This document shows, piece after piece, positions 45,701-56,494 of a stretch of 64,000 bases of DNA. Numbering within the stretch: position 1 is the first letter of the stretch; the number at the start of each line of letters is the position of its first letter. A program made the position numbers and the translations under genes. Under the pieces are notes generated by a model. That model saw nothing but the letters and a program-made list of their open reading frames with translations. It was not told the origin of the DNA and did not search any database. Origin of the DNA: Gnetum montanum (Eukaryota; Streptophyta; Gnetopsida; Gnetales; Gnetaceae); assembly GCA_015680685.1 (NCBI GenBank), contig MNCI01002706.1, forward strand, positions 322,057 to 386,056, written 5' to 3'.

Positions 45701-48700
45701 TCTATTTTCTCTCAGTCAGGGGAAGATATATCCCCTGAAAGTTTTGCTAGGGAGCCTTTACCCCCAATTTTGCTTTAGCAAAAGAGGTTCTTCTCCCCTC
45801 CCCTGTCAAATTGTACATACACCATTCCCAATTTGATTATAATATTAAAAGCCCCGACCTCCTTTCAAAAAAAAAACACCCAAATCTTGGGCATCTTTCT
45901 TTATGCTTACAAACCAAGTATGTTTGACTGGGAATTATATTTCTTCTAGTAATTTTCAAGTTGTAAGGCCTAGGTTTGAGCCTGGGCATAGCCACATTAA
46001 AAGAGGTTAAGGCTTTCACTTATCTACCAGCCCTCTTGGGACCCACCAGGAAGGATGAATATTAAGCCTCCAAGTGATAACCTTTTTAAGTTTTGATGTT
46101 ACAGAAAAGATCAATAAAGCAAGGAATTTACATGCAAAAACTGCATTCATATGTATAATATTTTCAACTCAAGTTATTACAAAATTTCTAAATTATTGAT
46201 AGGAATCACTCTGAAATCATAAATGGATTAAGAAAAGCCTAGTGCAAAATATAAGCAACAGCTTCCAAATGCATATACAGAAAGATAAATTATATATGTA
46301 TATATTCAACTGATGTTGAAACTCAACCTCGCTGTAGGCGACTTATGAGAGGACGATCTTTTCTATAATGCTCAGCTGGACCAGACACTAATTTTGATAC
46401 CCCACGAACCAAGGCCAATAATGATCGAATAGGTGGAACTCCCTCAAGCACATTACGAACCTGGAATAGATAGTGTTCGCAAGTAAGAATATTTTCCAAA
46501 GAGAGAAAATGATTATTTATATCTAACAAGTCCCATAATACAAGGTCACCTGATTCTGAGCAATATCTTCAAGCCAATTCCCTACAACAATTTCCGATAG
46601 ACTGTTCCAGCCATACACACCAGTAGTCTCAACTCCCTTCAGGTGTAACTCAATGTCCTGCACAATTTACAAACTTTCAAATGAATTCATTTATTTTTGG
46701 TCAAATTAGGCTACTCAACATTGAAAAGCTCTTAAAATGTGCATAAATTTTAGAATATTACAGAAAAAGATATGCCATATCTATAGTAACTGGATTATAA
46801 AAGAAAGATATAAATAAACAGAAGAAAATCAACATTTATACATTCACAGGTGCACTTTAGCTATGAACAATACCTTCTGTGAGATTGGACCACCTATAAA
46901 ATAGTCTAACCATAACTCATTATCATCAAACAATTATTTATAGCAAGATAATGCATTAACTTCCATGTGCAATATGGATGCAAAGATAGAAACATTATAC
47001 TCTCACTCTGGCAGTTCATCATCATAATCACGGTACCTTCATCCCATTTATATGGGCTTACCATGAAGGTTGGCAAGGGATTTGATGATGATTTTCTACG
47101 ACCAGCTGTCTAATTAACACCATATCCTGAACGCATATTTTTACCATGCCCACAGTTGGCATGTGTCTCAACAAATCCTTAAAGATCAAACCTATGACTT
47201 ACAAATTATAACCTACATGCTCTAACAAAGTGAGATCTGACACATTGACCCTATAAATGGTTGTTCATGGTTATGATCAAAAAATAATATACCATGGAAG
47301 AATAGAAATATAATTATAATTACTTTTGTGAGATGGTCACAAAGTGTACTTTTAAATGCAAATGGTGATTGTTATTACTACAAGCTGTCCCTAAATCTGA
47401 GCTTCTATTTGTGGATTCAACTTGTCTCCAGACATCTGAAAGCGCTTCGAACAACTTCAGAAATATTCAAAAATTGTAAAATTAATGACAAATTAAAATT
47501 AAATAATCCTCATTCTTCTTCATCATAGTGCCTTTATCCCAAAAACACGGGCTAACCCAACAAAAAAATCGAATGAATAAAAATGCAAAGAAAATTAATA
47601 TATGAACATTATGGTAAGAAATTTAAATTTTAATATATGAAATTAATATTATTCTGACAGCTCAGCCAGTTAAAGCAGTGATAACAATATTTTGTGCATT
47701 TGATACTGACAAGAATTTAGTAACATTACCTTTCCTAAAATTTTAACATCCGTTTCTCTGTGATATGTACTCACGGAATCAAAGTTATTACACAATAAAT
47801 AAGAATTTATAAGAGAGAAGAAAACCATGACAATGACCCATTTTAAGCACAACAGGAAAATAGAATTTTATTGAAGGATTCAATATCCTCAATTCAGATA
47901 GAACAGCATCAACAAGGTAATACATGGTAGACAAAAATTAAGTCACATAATAGGGGTACAGTTTACGTACTTTCAGTGAAACTATATTGAGAAGTTCAGC
48001 ATAGTTGCCACTTCCTAATGCGACCAGGTCAACATGCTCTGGAACATAGCTGACATGAATCTTCATTGGGAATATTTTACATTTCTGGAGGAATTAAAAA
48101 TGAGATCATCAAGAAGACAAATTAATGGCTACATGTAAAATTTAAAACAGTAGATTTTAACAAATGCAATAAGGTTCCAACAGAAATATTTTGAAACATA
48201 GTATATCAAAAAATAACACCTGAAAGAAAGGAAGCAGGCCATCATCACTTCCGTTTTGCTTGTCAAAGGAAGCATGATCAGAAAGTTGAGTCTGTTCTTC
48301 TTGAGCTTCTCTATGTTGCTGAGAAAAGAAGTTTATGAAAAAATCCAACTGGCTCTGAGCAAGGTGCAACCGTAGGGGAAGCATCTTCACATGCAATCTG
48401 GAAGTATCCATGGACTATGCTGTTACTCATAAGCCAAATAAATAGAATGCAATATAAAATTAAGGCACCTACAGGCAAGTAATGTCTAGAAAAAAGCAAT
48501 TCCAATTGAATAGCAACATTCCAAGCAGAAACATATGCAACATGATACAGTACTTCTCTAAAATAAATTGCAATCTATCACCATCACAAATGAAAGCACA
48601 ATTTGCATACAACTGCTGGGTGGCCTAAAACAGGTTCTCTCAAATTTCCCAGTTTTGTATATCACAACTACACATTATTTTAAAATAAAATTCTGTTTCT

Positions 48701-51700
48701 AACCGGTATTCTTCAAGAGGGGTTGAGGGGTCTGGCCTCACAGCTTCAAGTTCAAATCTCAAAGCCTTTGAAGAGGATTCCCTTGGGTGTGTCTTGGAAT
48801 GGTAATCAAGCAACACCTGTAAAATACAAAGAAGATTAAGAATAGATATTGAAACCACGATTCAAAATAAGATTTAAAAATAAATAAATAAAACTATTTA
48901 ACATATACCGTTTTCCAGGGAGCAAGTTCACTTTGGTCCAAAATGAAGATACTATCAATTGTCACGCAAAGCTTTGATGCATACAGCCCACTATCAGGAA
49001 AAGCATTGTATTCCAGGTTTAATCCAGATAGTTCAAGTTCAAAACAGACTTTTAAATTTCTAGAAGATTTCACTTTTTCTGAAAGGGAACTGTTTCTTTC
49101 ATTAGTTTCAGGCCAATCTGAACCAGCATTCATCCTCCATAAAACATTGAAATCCTTGACCATAATTTGAAAAACTGAATTTTCATTTCTGCATTCAAGA
49201 GTAGAACATTTTTTGTTACCAATTAACCCTTTCCCTTTCTCTTGCACTGATAAATGATCCTCCACAAGTTTGAATGAATATTCTGTGTACCAGCCACCTA
49301 AACCATCAATGACTTCAGATTGTTGCCCTTCTAGACTATTTGACTTATGTGATAAGCTCTGAAAACAGTAATCCTCTATGACTGGAAACAACATTTCATG
49401 ATTTTGAATGCTCTCTAATAAAATACCTGCCTTTTGCCTGTTGGGTGAACCTTCTCCAGGATCAGAATTAAGATAACTGCATGATGGCCCAACCTTTGCA
49501 TTTGAACTGCAGCTACCTTGGAATTCATGTTGTGAACTATGTGTTGGTAAAGGAGCCTTTTCATGCAATGTTTGCTTGTTTGGTTCCCCGCGTGATGTAA
49601 ATACATCTTCAATAATGCAACTCATCAATCCAGTTGATTTTGTTCCTGGCCCAGGATTAGCAACAGCAGATTCATTTTCAACATGTAATGATCTTTTAGG
49701 ATTCTGACTAGTTTCTTTTGTTTCTAAATGAACAATGTAATCTTCCAAATCTGGAGTAACAAATTGTTGAAGTTGTGTCACCAGGCGAATCAGTGCAACT
49801 GTTGTATCATGACATGTATTCAAGCAAAGATGGTTCTTCTTACAAACAACTTTCCACACATAACCATCTTGGCAATTATTTTTTAACACTACTTTCAACA
49901 ATGCTTCTCCAGCTACTTTCACATATCCAGCAGATTGTAGGCCTCTTGCATCATACGCAACATGAGGTTCCCTCTGTTTTGACAGATCTAAAACTGAAAG
50001 GCCTATATCATGAAAAAAGATCGTGTACTTTTTGCTGTTCATACATGGCTTTGTTAGACTGGAAAAACTCAGCTCAGATGCAGCCAAAAGACCAGCAACT
50101 GGTGAAATGGCTTCCTCCGAGGCACCAGAGTCAAGTGTACCATACAACTGATTGTTTGAAAAGCCACACACTCTTGAGCCATTAAGAAAAGGTTCATAGC
50201 TCACAGCAATATCCAATAACTCTAACAAAAAGTAACTACAGTAGGAGCTTCCATTATCAGCAACATTTTGTTCACAGCTGACATCAGAAGCTGTAGGTCT
50301 ATGTTCAGTGGGTTTTGTAAAATATGAAACAATTGATGAAATCCAATCAAGCCTACCACCAGGAGCAACCAGAGTACCACATTTAATGGAAATACGTGTA
50401 AGATTTTCTAATTGCTGTGGAATGTCAAAATAGATTACTGTTGTTCCTGCATTACCACAAGCCATGGCATTGGTTCCAGCTCCATCACCACGTCCCAGGA
50501 CATCATCCTTGCAGCTTATCAAACAAATTTTCTTGAATCTCTGCATTTGCACCCTGTCAGTTAATATACCATGCAATATCCCTTCATGATGGTTCAGCCA
50601 GAAATGTGTGGCATCAGCCATGCCACCTAGGTTTGATACATTAAGATACCCAAATTCATTTACTTCAAGCTGAAATCCAGTCCATATCCCTGAAAGCTCT
50701 ATCTCTGGTGAAGCCTTTATGTTCAATGGCTCTGCCAATCTTAAGTTAACATGGACATCTTTGCACTCAATAAGAAAGGATGTTTGTGTCAGATTTAAAT
50801 GAGGGTCACAATCTTTACTATCTGAGTAATTAGCATGTTCCTTGTAAAAAATGCAATTATAAAATAGAGTTAAAAGGCAGCTAATCTGGATGTGCTCAGA
50901 ATCATACAACTCAATTTTTGTATGTGGTAAAGAAACATGAATAAACAAAGATGAGCTCTGAATAATATCTTCTCTCTCATACGCATTAGAACCTTCAAAA
51001 GCTCCTGCCGTGGCTACAGCTAGAAACTCTGAGTTACTTTCATTTAGTGACCTCCCTTCTTTTTTACTTGACCAATATTTCTTTGCCTTTCTCCAAGCTC
51101 TCTCTGCACGGCCTTCCTCCTTCCCAAGGACATCTTGCCATCGCACTGTGATAACTGGAAACCTCTTTCCTGATTCTTCGTTGATGTCAAAGACATTCTT
51201 TGAAGAGAGAAATAGTTCATCTAAACCTTCAGAAGATGTTTTTGCAGATGAAACCAAAAGTAGGGCACATCCTCCTAATTTTATTTGTACAGCATTTTTT
51301 GATGGGAACTGGAAATTCTTTAAATATTTTTCACATTGATTATCTGACCACGTTTGCTCACATTTGCCTGCTGCAGATAATGAAACATCAACACAAACAA
51401 AATGATCTCGAAGAGAGAATGGATTCATATCTTGAACCTCATTCCCTGGAAAGCACAGAATAATCCTCCCCCAAGGCATCAAAATCCTTCCTTGTATTAA
51501 AGTCTTAGAACCATCACTGGTATCTAAAGAACAGCCCTCTGTTACTTTCTGAGAAGAAAGTTTCAAAGCCTTGCTTAACTTCCATAGATTGTTTGCAACA
51601 TAAAAGTCTAACCAAAGTGCAAACGGCTGGAATTGCACTTCAAACTTAATAGAGTTAATAGCTGAGCAACAATCTCTCTTGCTATGAATGTAGCAACAAA

Positions 51701-54700
51701 AAGAGAAGTGATGAGTAGGAACATTTTCGCTAGATAAGATTTTAATCTTAACAAATTCCTTCAAAGTGCTATTGACAGTCCCTTCTTTGATAGTTTTTCC
51801 CTTTGCATATATGCCAAGTGATCCTAATTGATCCTCATCAATTACAGGATCACTCTCAACATTTTCTGGAAAAGAATGAAGTGAAACAGGAAACGCAGGA
51901 AGCGTGCGTTCTACAGCCCTCTGTAAATATTTCATGGACGGTATATGCCTTTCAAAATTTCCTTCAGAATTTGTTAGCATAAAGCTTCTTTCATTATTGA
52001 ATTTATGGATATACTCCCAGATTTCTATGGTTTTCAAAGTTACATTGAATCTTCTCTCCTCAGAAAAGACCTAGCATAGCACAGGTTCAACAAGAATTTC
52101 AGCTTAACAATGCTATCGGTATAACAAATCCATTGAAGAAAAGTATAAATTGGTGTAATTAACAAATACCTGAATAGAACCTTTCAACTCTAAAAGGTTA
52201 ATTTCCATGAAGGTTTCATTCAAACACAAACAACCTACATCCTCTTCACTGCATTCCGTGTTTGGCTTCTCAGATGACACCAAATTAGGATCAAGATGAC
52301 CTGAACCATTGTTGTTAAGATCTTCTTGCTTGAAGTTTTTATGCAAACCATTTGGAAGACCATGAACACTGTCTTCAAACATGATGAAAATACATATGCC
52401 ATCCAATTTCATATTCAGGTTGTATTCTACCTGTTGTTGTCCTACATCAGTACAGAGATAAAAACAAGCCAATCTGAGTAATATTTCACGATGCCCAGGT
52501 CAGCCAAGAATTGCAACAAAGCTTGCTTCTTCTGAACACAATGTATTCGAGTAAAAATTTCACAATATTCATTACACTAGGATAGGCCAATTTATCAATA
52601 CATATTATAAGATCAGTGCGTATCAATGCATATAGGAATGACTCTGCTAAGGAGAACTATTTCATTTTTATTAGACTGCAACATGCCTAACCGTTCATTG
52701 GATATAGAATAACATAGAAAGATTAGAACTTACGAGAGGAGACTGGGACTGATCCAGAAGCTAAGGTAGAAGCAGCAGTTATGGCACCAAAAACTGAACA
52801 AGTCAGATTCCACAAACCACCATGTGTAGATCCTGCTTGCATGCTCCTCGTGCCATCCCAACATTCTAGGAATTCACTGAAACTGCATTGCAACATATAG
52901 TCAGTATTGTTTTGCACATTTGATTGCAATATATAATTTCAATATGATTAAATCTCTAGTGATCTATGATGGTATTTAATTTGGTTTAAAAAATTACTCA
53001 TTCTAGGAAAAAGAACGTCCATAATACATACCTCTCACCTAAATTAGCATTTTGTATCCAGTCTGGTATAATCATTGAGTCAGGAATCAGAGACCAATTT
53101 GCCATATCATCAACAAGAGGTGAAGGAGCATTTGAAAATGACTCTGTGCATGACCTGAACATTGCTTCAGACATTGTAGATGTATCAAGAAATGTCCTTT
53201 CTTGATCACACTTAAGATCAAATTTTACATGTGATGTAGACTGATTCTTTGTATTGGGGGTTACAGGAGCAGGCACCATTTCTCTGCTGTTACATTCATC
53301 TATTGATTGCAATATACTAATAAGCTTACAAAGAGTAGATGGCTTTAGCTGCACCTTTATGGGCTTGATATGAATATCAGCATCAACTTTAGGAATGTCA
53401 ATACAGCCACTTTTCCAAGGTATGCTTACGGTGATTGTACCTGCAATACCATCAGCCTGACTTTCACAAGATTGTCCAGTTAAAACTGATGAAAGAGGCT
53501 GTACCGGTCCTTGCTTGACATCTCTGCCTTCAATTTTATAGAGGTCAAATGTTGCACCAGAAAAATCTAATTTCTTTGTCAATATACCAAGTTCTGTAAC
53601 GTGCTCTAATTCTTCTTTGGAATTGACACAATAATCTCCTGAAATGTCTGTTCCATATTCCAGTTCTACTACTCGGAAGGCCAACCCACTTTTTGATATA
53701 CAGCTATCCTCTAAATCTGGAATTGCATGACAAGTATTTCTTTCTGACTCAAGCACAACAATCAAATTTCTAATTTTAACATGCAGCCCTAACAAAAGCC
53801 TTTCCATCATCTTTGCAATCATCTTGACCCCATCATGAATGCCACCAAGGCCAGAAGAGCTTATGCTTTCATGAATCCCATGTTGTTCTTCTTGTTCTGT
53901 ATCCTGCCTAGAAGATGATGCTCTAGAACAAGTTGTAGAAGTTGAGCATGGTTGTGAATTTCTAGACCCTTCTGAATCGGTTTCTGGCACAAGGATAAGC
54001 TCCAAATCCTCCAACTCAATTTCACATTTTTCAACTGTCAATATTTTCCAAGGTATTCTGATGGATAAACTACCCACAAACCCTCCCTTAACCCTAATTG
54101 CAGGAATGCCCAGCTGTATAAGCATAAAAAATTTTAAAATTAAACATTAGATACTTGTCATTTTGTATGTAAGAACTTCACTTGATCATTCAATAATTAA
54201 CACATTATGAGTCAACAACATGGACAGCTTTGGTTAACAAACATTTTACATTTTGAAGTACCAGTGTTTACACGAAGCACAACCTTCAGCCCTTGCCATG
54301 CTGGATTAAAATATTATCATGATGATAAAAACACACGCACCAATTTAACATTTATATAAGCATGCTACCCATAAACCTCTCTATAAATCCAAGTGAGAAA
54401 CAAAAGCAACAGCCATGGATAGCACGGACAATTAGGTACACTAACATAGAGCTCTGGCTTCATTCATATATCCTGGTATACGGATACCATTCCGAATTAA
54501 TCAAGTGTAGTATTTTAACATGAATGAATGCGTTCCTAGCCTAAAACTTAAGTTTACCTAGGTGAACCATGACTTATGAGCATTAAAATTCTTACCTGCA
54601 AAACCTGCTTGCACACAATCAGCGAGTACTATACTCCCCGATGCTGAACTCATAAAAGTGCAGTACAGTAACAGACTGGGATAACCACTAAAATCAGAAT

Positions 54701-56255
54701 TTCTAAGGGCTTGAGAATCTCAGCTAGTCAAATAGGCATGCAAATAAGTACTTAATGGTGTACAATCTAATCCAAAAACAAATATGCAAACAATGGTGTT
54801 GTGGTTCAACCAGTATTTCGTTGGCTTGACAACCCAATCATTGAAGATTCAAAATCTGCTGGTATCATCCTTACCAGTTATATATTGTAAGGAATTATAG
54901 AGCCAGTGTTTTGAAGGTTCCAACTTTAAAAACCCTAGAAACTAAAAGGTACTCTTTAGAGAACTCTTACAAGTGTCTGAATGCATCACATAGCGCACAT
55001 TCATATCTAAATGGATGACACAATAAATGCCATGGAATAATTGCAGATGCAACCATATTTTGTAAACAAGGAGTAATTTCAGGCAAAAAGAGAAAAGCAT
55101 ATCCTTTGAAAGATTTCAATAAGTGAGCAAATTAGTTTTTTTTTCCCTAGTCCATAACAGCAACACCTACTTTTAGAAACAAAATATTGAAAGTCATATC
55201 TCATTTCTTCACATTCTTAATGAAACATTGAAGACTCAATCAGGTAGGATTATAGAATCTCGTGCTGTCTTCTATAACAGCATGGTCTGCAATACACCCA
55301 TTTTGCATTGCATGGTCAGATGACAGCACAAGATTCTTTAATCCTGCCATCAATCATCATCAACATCTTAACTGTATCCCAATTACATGTGGTTAGCCTT
55401 ATGAGTTCTTTTCTGCCATTCAACTTTGTTAAGAGTAAAATTGATTTTAATTCCCAATTTCAATCTTCCCTTAAACTTCTCCCTATTCAATTAAAGAACT
55501 TTTTCTAACATGTGCAATATTTGATCCTTTTTATATATAACCAAGCCACTATCTTTTCGCCCATAGATGCTACCTCAAACTTCCTCCAGTATTATGGTCT
55601 CATTAAAACTGCCTGAAGCCAGGAAGTATAAGATGGGCAGCATTTTTATCACATTCTTCACAGAATGGTATCGTTAAAGTGCATAAAAGGGGTATTTCGA
55701 ACTGGGCATACTTTCCAACGATGTCCAAGCATATGAATAGCATGTAATTTCTAATTTTCCACGAGAAGCAAAGAGTACAATTATTTATTCAACTTCGGTT
55801 TGTTCCATTTTACATTCCTTTTTAAGATGCAATTCGTGCCTCACGGTCATAGACTGGCATCACAACATCTTATACAAAGAGCGCGGCATGGAAAGCAGAT
55901 TATTACATTCCTTAAGAATCAAAGATTGAAGGTGTCCAGGTTTATTCAGAACATGCAGATTAAGAGATTGAATCTTAAAAAGAAATGACGGATAATTCAA
56001 ACAGACACAACACAACATGGTTGTATTACTGAAAATTTGGAAAATATACATGATATGAGAATTGAGAGACCGTGAGCTGACCTGCTCATTGATATAATCG
56101 ACGTCCAAAGGAAGCTTGCTGAGCTGCAGAAACGAGGTGCTCTTGCTGAACTGCACATCCAGGCGGTCCAAATCGAGGTCGCCTAGGATGAACTTCCCAA
56201 TAAGTCTCTTCAACAAGAACTTGCATACACGTTTGCCGGCCCAGTCTCGAATCAT
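36661..56255 (-). CDS. ATG2: Autophagy-related protein 2 (ATG2), 13 exons
   Basis: ATG2 is a lipid-transfer protein of the VPS13/chorein family. It bridges the ER and the growing phagophore and works with ATG9 and ATG18/WIPI in autophagosome formation. Joining the coding parts of exons 56255-56082, 54113-53032, 52882-52734, 52441-52170, 52070-48909, 48816-48704, 48397-48220, 48084-47971, 46657-46550, 46460-46328, 37468-37266, 37016-36820 and 36724-36661 gives 5,949 bases in one frame, 1,982 residues, close to the roughly 1,900 of Arabidopsis ATG2. All junctions have GT-AG borders. The N-terminal chorein region is in exons 1-2 ([25 protein letters not shown]). Exon 3 has [21 protein letters not shown]. 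The conserved ATG2 C-terminal domain lies in exons 9-12 ([39 protein letters not shown]). I place the start at the first ATG (56,255), since an in-frame stop lies upstream. It appears intact. The call is secure by family wording; splice sites are read by eye. Confidence 0.95.
36820..37016 (-). CDS. ATG2: ATG2 exon 12
   Basis: Acceptor TCGCAG|GCTTG. It encodes [17 protein letters not shown] and [20 protein letters not shown], the most conserved part of the ATG2 C terminus. The donor is AACAG|GTAGAT. Confidence 0.94.
37266..37468 (-). CDS. ATG2: ATG2 exon 11
   Basis: Acceptor TCGCTAG|GGATGC. It encodes [20 protein letters not shown] and [12 protein letters not shown], matching the SISLEAVGLGVHLAAGAHD-like block of plant ATG2. 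The donor is CAACAG|GTGAAT. Confidence 0.93.
40669..40760. repeat. Short degenerate tandem repeat in ATG2 intron 10
   Basis: Three copies of a unit built on TTATCTGAA ... CGTTATCAGTTAATAT, about 28-35 bp each, lie head to tail. Confidence 0.6.
41113..41375. repeat. Tandem duplication, period about 131 bp
   Basis: Two diverged copies contain GCTATTGGCTGCATATCATG at about 41,145 and 41,276, followed in both by TGGTTGGTTT and TAATTTGGTGGCAT. They lie just before the copia relic and may belong to it. Confidence 0.75.
41395..41750 (+). pseudogene. Ty1/copia RNase H end, relic
   Basis: The plus strand reads [20 protein letters not shown], then GDIFTNAVS, then [13 protein letters not shown]. This is the typical end of a copia polyprotein (HIE-D-CHFIRE, then QLADIFTK, then LG-YD-YAPA). 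It lacks everything before RNase H and is split after YAPA by a 64-bp SINE fragment. It lies antisense in ATG2 intron 10. Confidence 0.7.
41604..41691 (+). mobile_element. 64-bp SINE fragment with 12-bp TSD
   Basis: The insert 41,616-41,679 contains CATCATCATCATTC and CCTTATCCCAATTGTATGGGG, the 3' module of a widespread plant SINE type. It is flanked by ATATGCACCAGC at 41,604-41,615 and 41,680-41,691. It is a strongly 5'-truncated insertion in the copia relic. Confidence 0.85.
42120..42252 (+). mobile_element. SINE fragment, split by a LINE
   Basis: CATCATCATCATCATCAT, then GCCTTATTCCAACTACATG and CCACCATTCACTTCTATTG, match the same SINE module as at 41,616 and 55,345. The unit ends at ACACCCAAATCT, where the LINE entered; the sequence at 45,888 to about 46,060, with a box B-like GGTTTGAGCC, may be its continuation. 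Confidence 0.55.
42380..44230 (+). pseudogene. LINE reverse transcriptase and zinc-finger region
   Basis: Readable pieces in order: [11 protein letters not shown] (RT start), then [20 protein letters not shown], then QQAGFIKG, then [12 protein letters not shown] (the FDKAYD-like catalytic block), the tail [19 protein letters not shown] and [29 protein letters not shown], and a Cys-His region ([13 protein letters not shown]). This order is that of plant L1-type LINE ORF2. The second catalytic block (YADD) is replaced by HYANIV. There are several frameshifts and stops. The longest open part is 42,263-42,742. Confidence 0.85.
44231..45590 (+). pseudogene. Extra coding-like 3' part of the LINE, unknown
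   Basis: After the zinc-finger region the plus strand still reads as protein for about 1.3 kb, in pieces: [19 protein letters not shown] near 44,350, [16 protein letters not shown] near 44,480, a Glu/Lys-rich helix [20 protein letters not shown] near 44,960, and [10 protein letters not shown] near 45,430. I do not recognise it; it is not RNase H. It could be a third ORF of this LINE family or a transduced sequence. Confidence 0.45.
45888..46060 (+). mobile_element. SINE-like remainder right of the LINE
   Basis: GGCCTAGGTTTGAGCCTGGGC near 45,968 resembles a polymerase III box B with its flanks. It is probably part of the SINE interrupted by the LINE or of a second one. It lies in intron 10 just before exon 10. 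Confidence 0.35.
46328..46460 (-). CDS. ATG2: ATG2 exon 10
   Basis: Acceptor TTCCAG|GTT. It encodes [20 protein letters not shown] and [16 protein letters not shown]. The donor is CGAG|GTTGAG, leaving one base for exon 11 across the 8.9-kb intron. Confidence 0.93.
46550..46657 (-). CDS. ATG2: ATG2 exon 9
   Basis: Acceptor GTGCAG|GAC. It encodes [20 protein letters not shown] and [13 protein letters not shown], the start of the C-terminal ATG2 domain. The donor is CAG|GTGACC. Confidence 0.93.
47035..47235 (-). mobile_element. SINE in ATG2 intron 8
   Basis: The minus strand reads TGTTAGAGCATGTAGGTTATAA, then CATAGGTTTGATCTTTAAGG (box B), then a body, and ends near CCCATATAAATGGGATGAAGG. The length of about 200 bp fits a plant SINE. 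No duplication was identified. Confidence 0.5.
47971..48084 (-). CDS. ATG2: ATG2 exon 8
   Basis: Too short to stand out as an open frame. Acceptor CTCCAG|AAATG, encoding [20 protein letters not shown] and [14 protein letters not shown]. The donor is AAA|GTACGT. It aligns with the equivalent Arabidopsis segment before the C-terminal domain. Confidence 0.9.
48220..48397 (-). CDS. ATG2: ATG2 exon 7
   Basis: Acceptor TTCCAG|ATTG. It encodes [20 protein letters not shown], which continues EEYR from exon 6 as in other ATG2 proteins. The donor is TTCAG|GTGTTA and the phase is 0. Confidence 0.93.
48704..48816 (-). CDS. ATG2: ATG2 exon 6
   Basis: Acceptor TTACAG|GTG. It encodes [20 protein letters not shown] and [11 protein letters not shown], a highly conserved plant ATG2 block. 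The donor is TACCG|GTTAGA, leaving two bases. Confidence 0.93.
48909..52070 (-). CDS. ATG2: ATG2 exon 5 (1,054 codons)
   Basis: Acceptor GCTAG|GTC, then [19 protein letters not shown]. This uninterrupted exon supplies over half of the protein, including the repeated beta-strand lipid groove and the central conserved region near 50,400-50,600 ([15 protein letters not shown]). It ends [13 protein letters not shown] with donor ACG|GTATAT. Confidence 0.95.
52170..52441 (-). CDS. ATG2: ATG2 exon 4
   Basis: Acceptor GATGTAG|GACAAC. It encodes the [19 protein letters not shown] strand region. The donor is TTCAG|GTATTT and the phase is 0. Confidence 0.92.
52734..52882 (-). CDS. ATG2: ATG2 exon 3
   Basis: Acceptor AATGCAG|TTTC. 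It encodes [17 protein letters not shown] and [19 protein letters not shown], a block strongly conserved in plant ATG2. The donor is CTC|GTAAGT. Confidence 0.93.
53032..54113 (-). CDS. ATG2: ATG2 exon 2
   Basis: About 360 residues after acceptor TATACAG|CTG. It continues the chorein domain ([28 protein letters not shown]) and then a Ser-rich linker. The donor is GAGAG|GTATGT, leaving two bases for exon 3. Confidence 0.93.
54780..54880 (+). mobile_element. SINE-like head in ATG2 intron 1
   Basis: GTGGTTCAACCAGTATTTCG followed by GAAGATTCAAAATCTGC resembles the box A/box B spacing of tRNA-derived SINEs. Confidence 0.35.
55330..55500 (+). mobile_element. SINE 3' module in ATG2 intron 1
   Basis: CATCAATCATCATCAACATC, then TATCCCAATTACATGTGGTTAG and TTCTGCCATTCAACTTTGTTAAG, align with the modules at 41,616 and 42,120. 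Confidence 0.6.
56082..56255 (-). CDS. ATG2: ATG2 exon 1 (coding part)
   Basis: Residues 1-58, the start of the chorein domain: [16 protein letters not shown], then the lipid-channel opening region [15 protein letters not shown]. The donor is CAG|GTCAGC and the phase is 0. A TTG three codons upstream is in frame but ATG is the better start. Confidence 0.92.
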
Positions 56256-56480
56256 CTTGACCAAATTATGGGCGGATTTCGTTCAATTTTGGAAAATTTT
56301 CCTGCTCCAAAACCCTAACGCCCCTGGATCAACCCTGCCTTTCCCCTTCTGCTGCTGCGGCTCTGCTTGTTCTTCAGCAGAATCCTATCGTCTCTTCTCC
56401 CGCTCCCTCTCCCTCTCCCTAGTCGTTTGTTTGCGATATGGCCCCCAAGGGAAGGTACAAGGCGCACAAATACCGCAGAA
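56256..56480 (-). promoter_or_regulatory. ATG2 5' leader and promoter region
   Basis: This short stretch upstream of the ATG2 start is richer in G+C than its surroundings and contains a purine-rich GAGGGAGAGGGAGAGG tract on the minus strand at about 56,402-56,420. Beyond 56,500 the sequence becomes AT-rich. No clear TATA box was found on the minus strand. Confidence 0.45.
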
Positions 56481-56494
56481 GCAAGGAGGAATGA
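56438..56494 (+). CDS. Small divergent ORF, 18 codons, doubtful
   Basis: ATGGCC at 56,438 follows a CT-rich leader-like stretch on the plus strand and opens MAPKGRYKAHKYRRSKEE, then TGA. A possible splice donor, AAG|GTACAAG, lies inside it. It could be the first exon of a divergent gene sharing a promoter with ATG2, or chance. I do not recognise the peptide. Confidence 0.15.
   Translation: MAPKGRYKAHKYRRSKEE

Larger units (their letters stand above)
42241..45887 (+). mobile_element. 5'-truncated LINE with TSD and poly-A in ATG2 intron
   Basis: The element occupies 42,253-45,875. It is flanked by ACACCCAAATCT at 42,241-42,252 and 45,876-45,887 and ends in a run of A. It contains the C-terminal half of an L1-type polyprotein (RT, then a zinc-finger region), then about 1.3 kb of further coding-like sequence and a G-rich tail. 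The 5' end with ORF1 and endonuclease is missing, as is usual after incomplete reverse transcription. It is antisense to ATG2. Confidence 0.92.
37469..46327 (-). other. ATG2 intron 10 (8,859 bp)
   Basis: This very long GT-AG intron is filled with retroelement debris: repeats at 40,669-40,760 and 41,113-41,375, a copia relic, SINE fragments and a LINE of 3.6 kb. From 37,469 to about 40,640 I see only AT-rich non-coding sequence. All inserted coding relics are antisense to ATG2. Confidence 0.85.
54114..56081 (-). other. ATG2 intron 1 (1,968 bp)
   Basis: This is a GT-AG intron. It holds SINE-like pieces at 54,785-54,870 and 55,330-55,500 and otherwise no gene that I can see. Confidence 0.85.

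Noticed and set aside
55860-56081. Extension of the ATG2 N-terminal frame beyond VDYINEQ
   Set aside because: A good donor CAG|GTCAGC lies there, and the next family-conserved residues continue only in exon 2.
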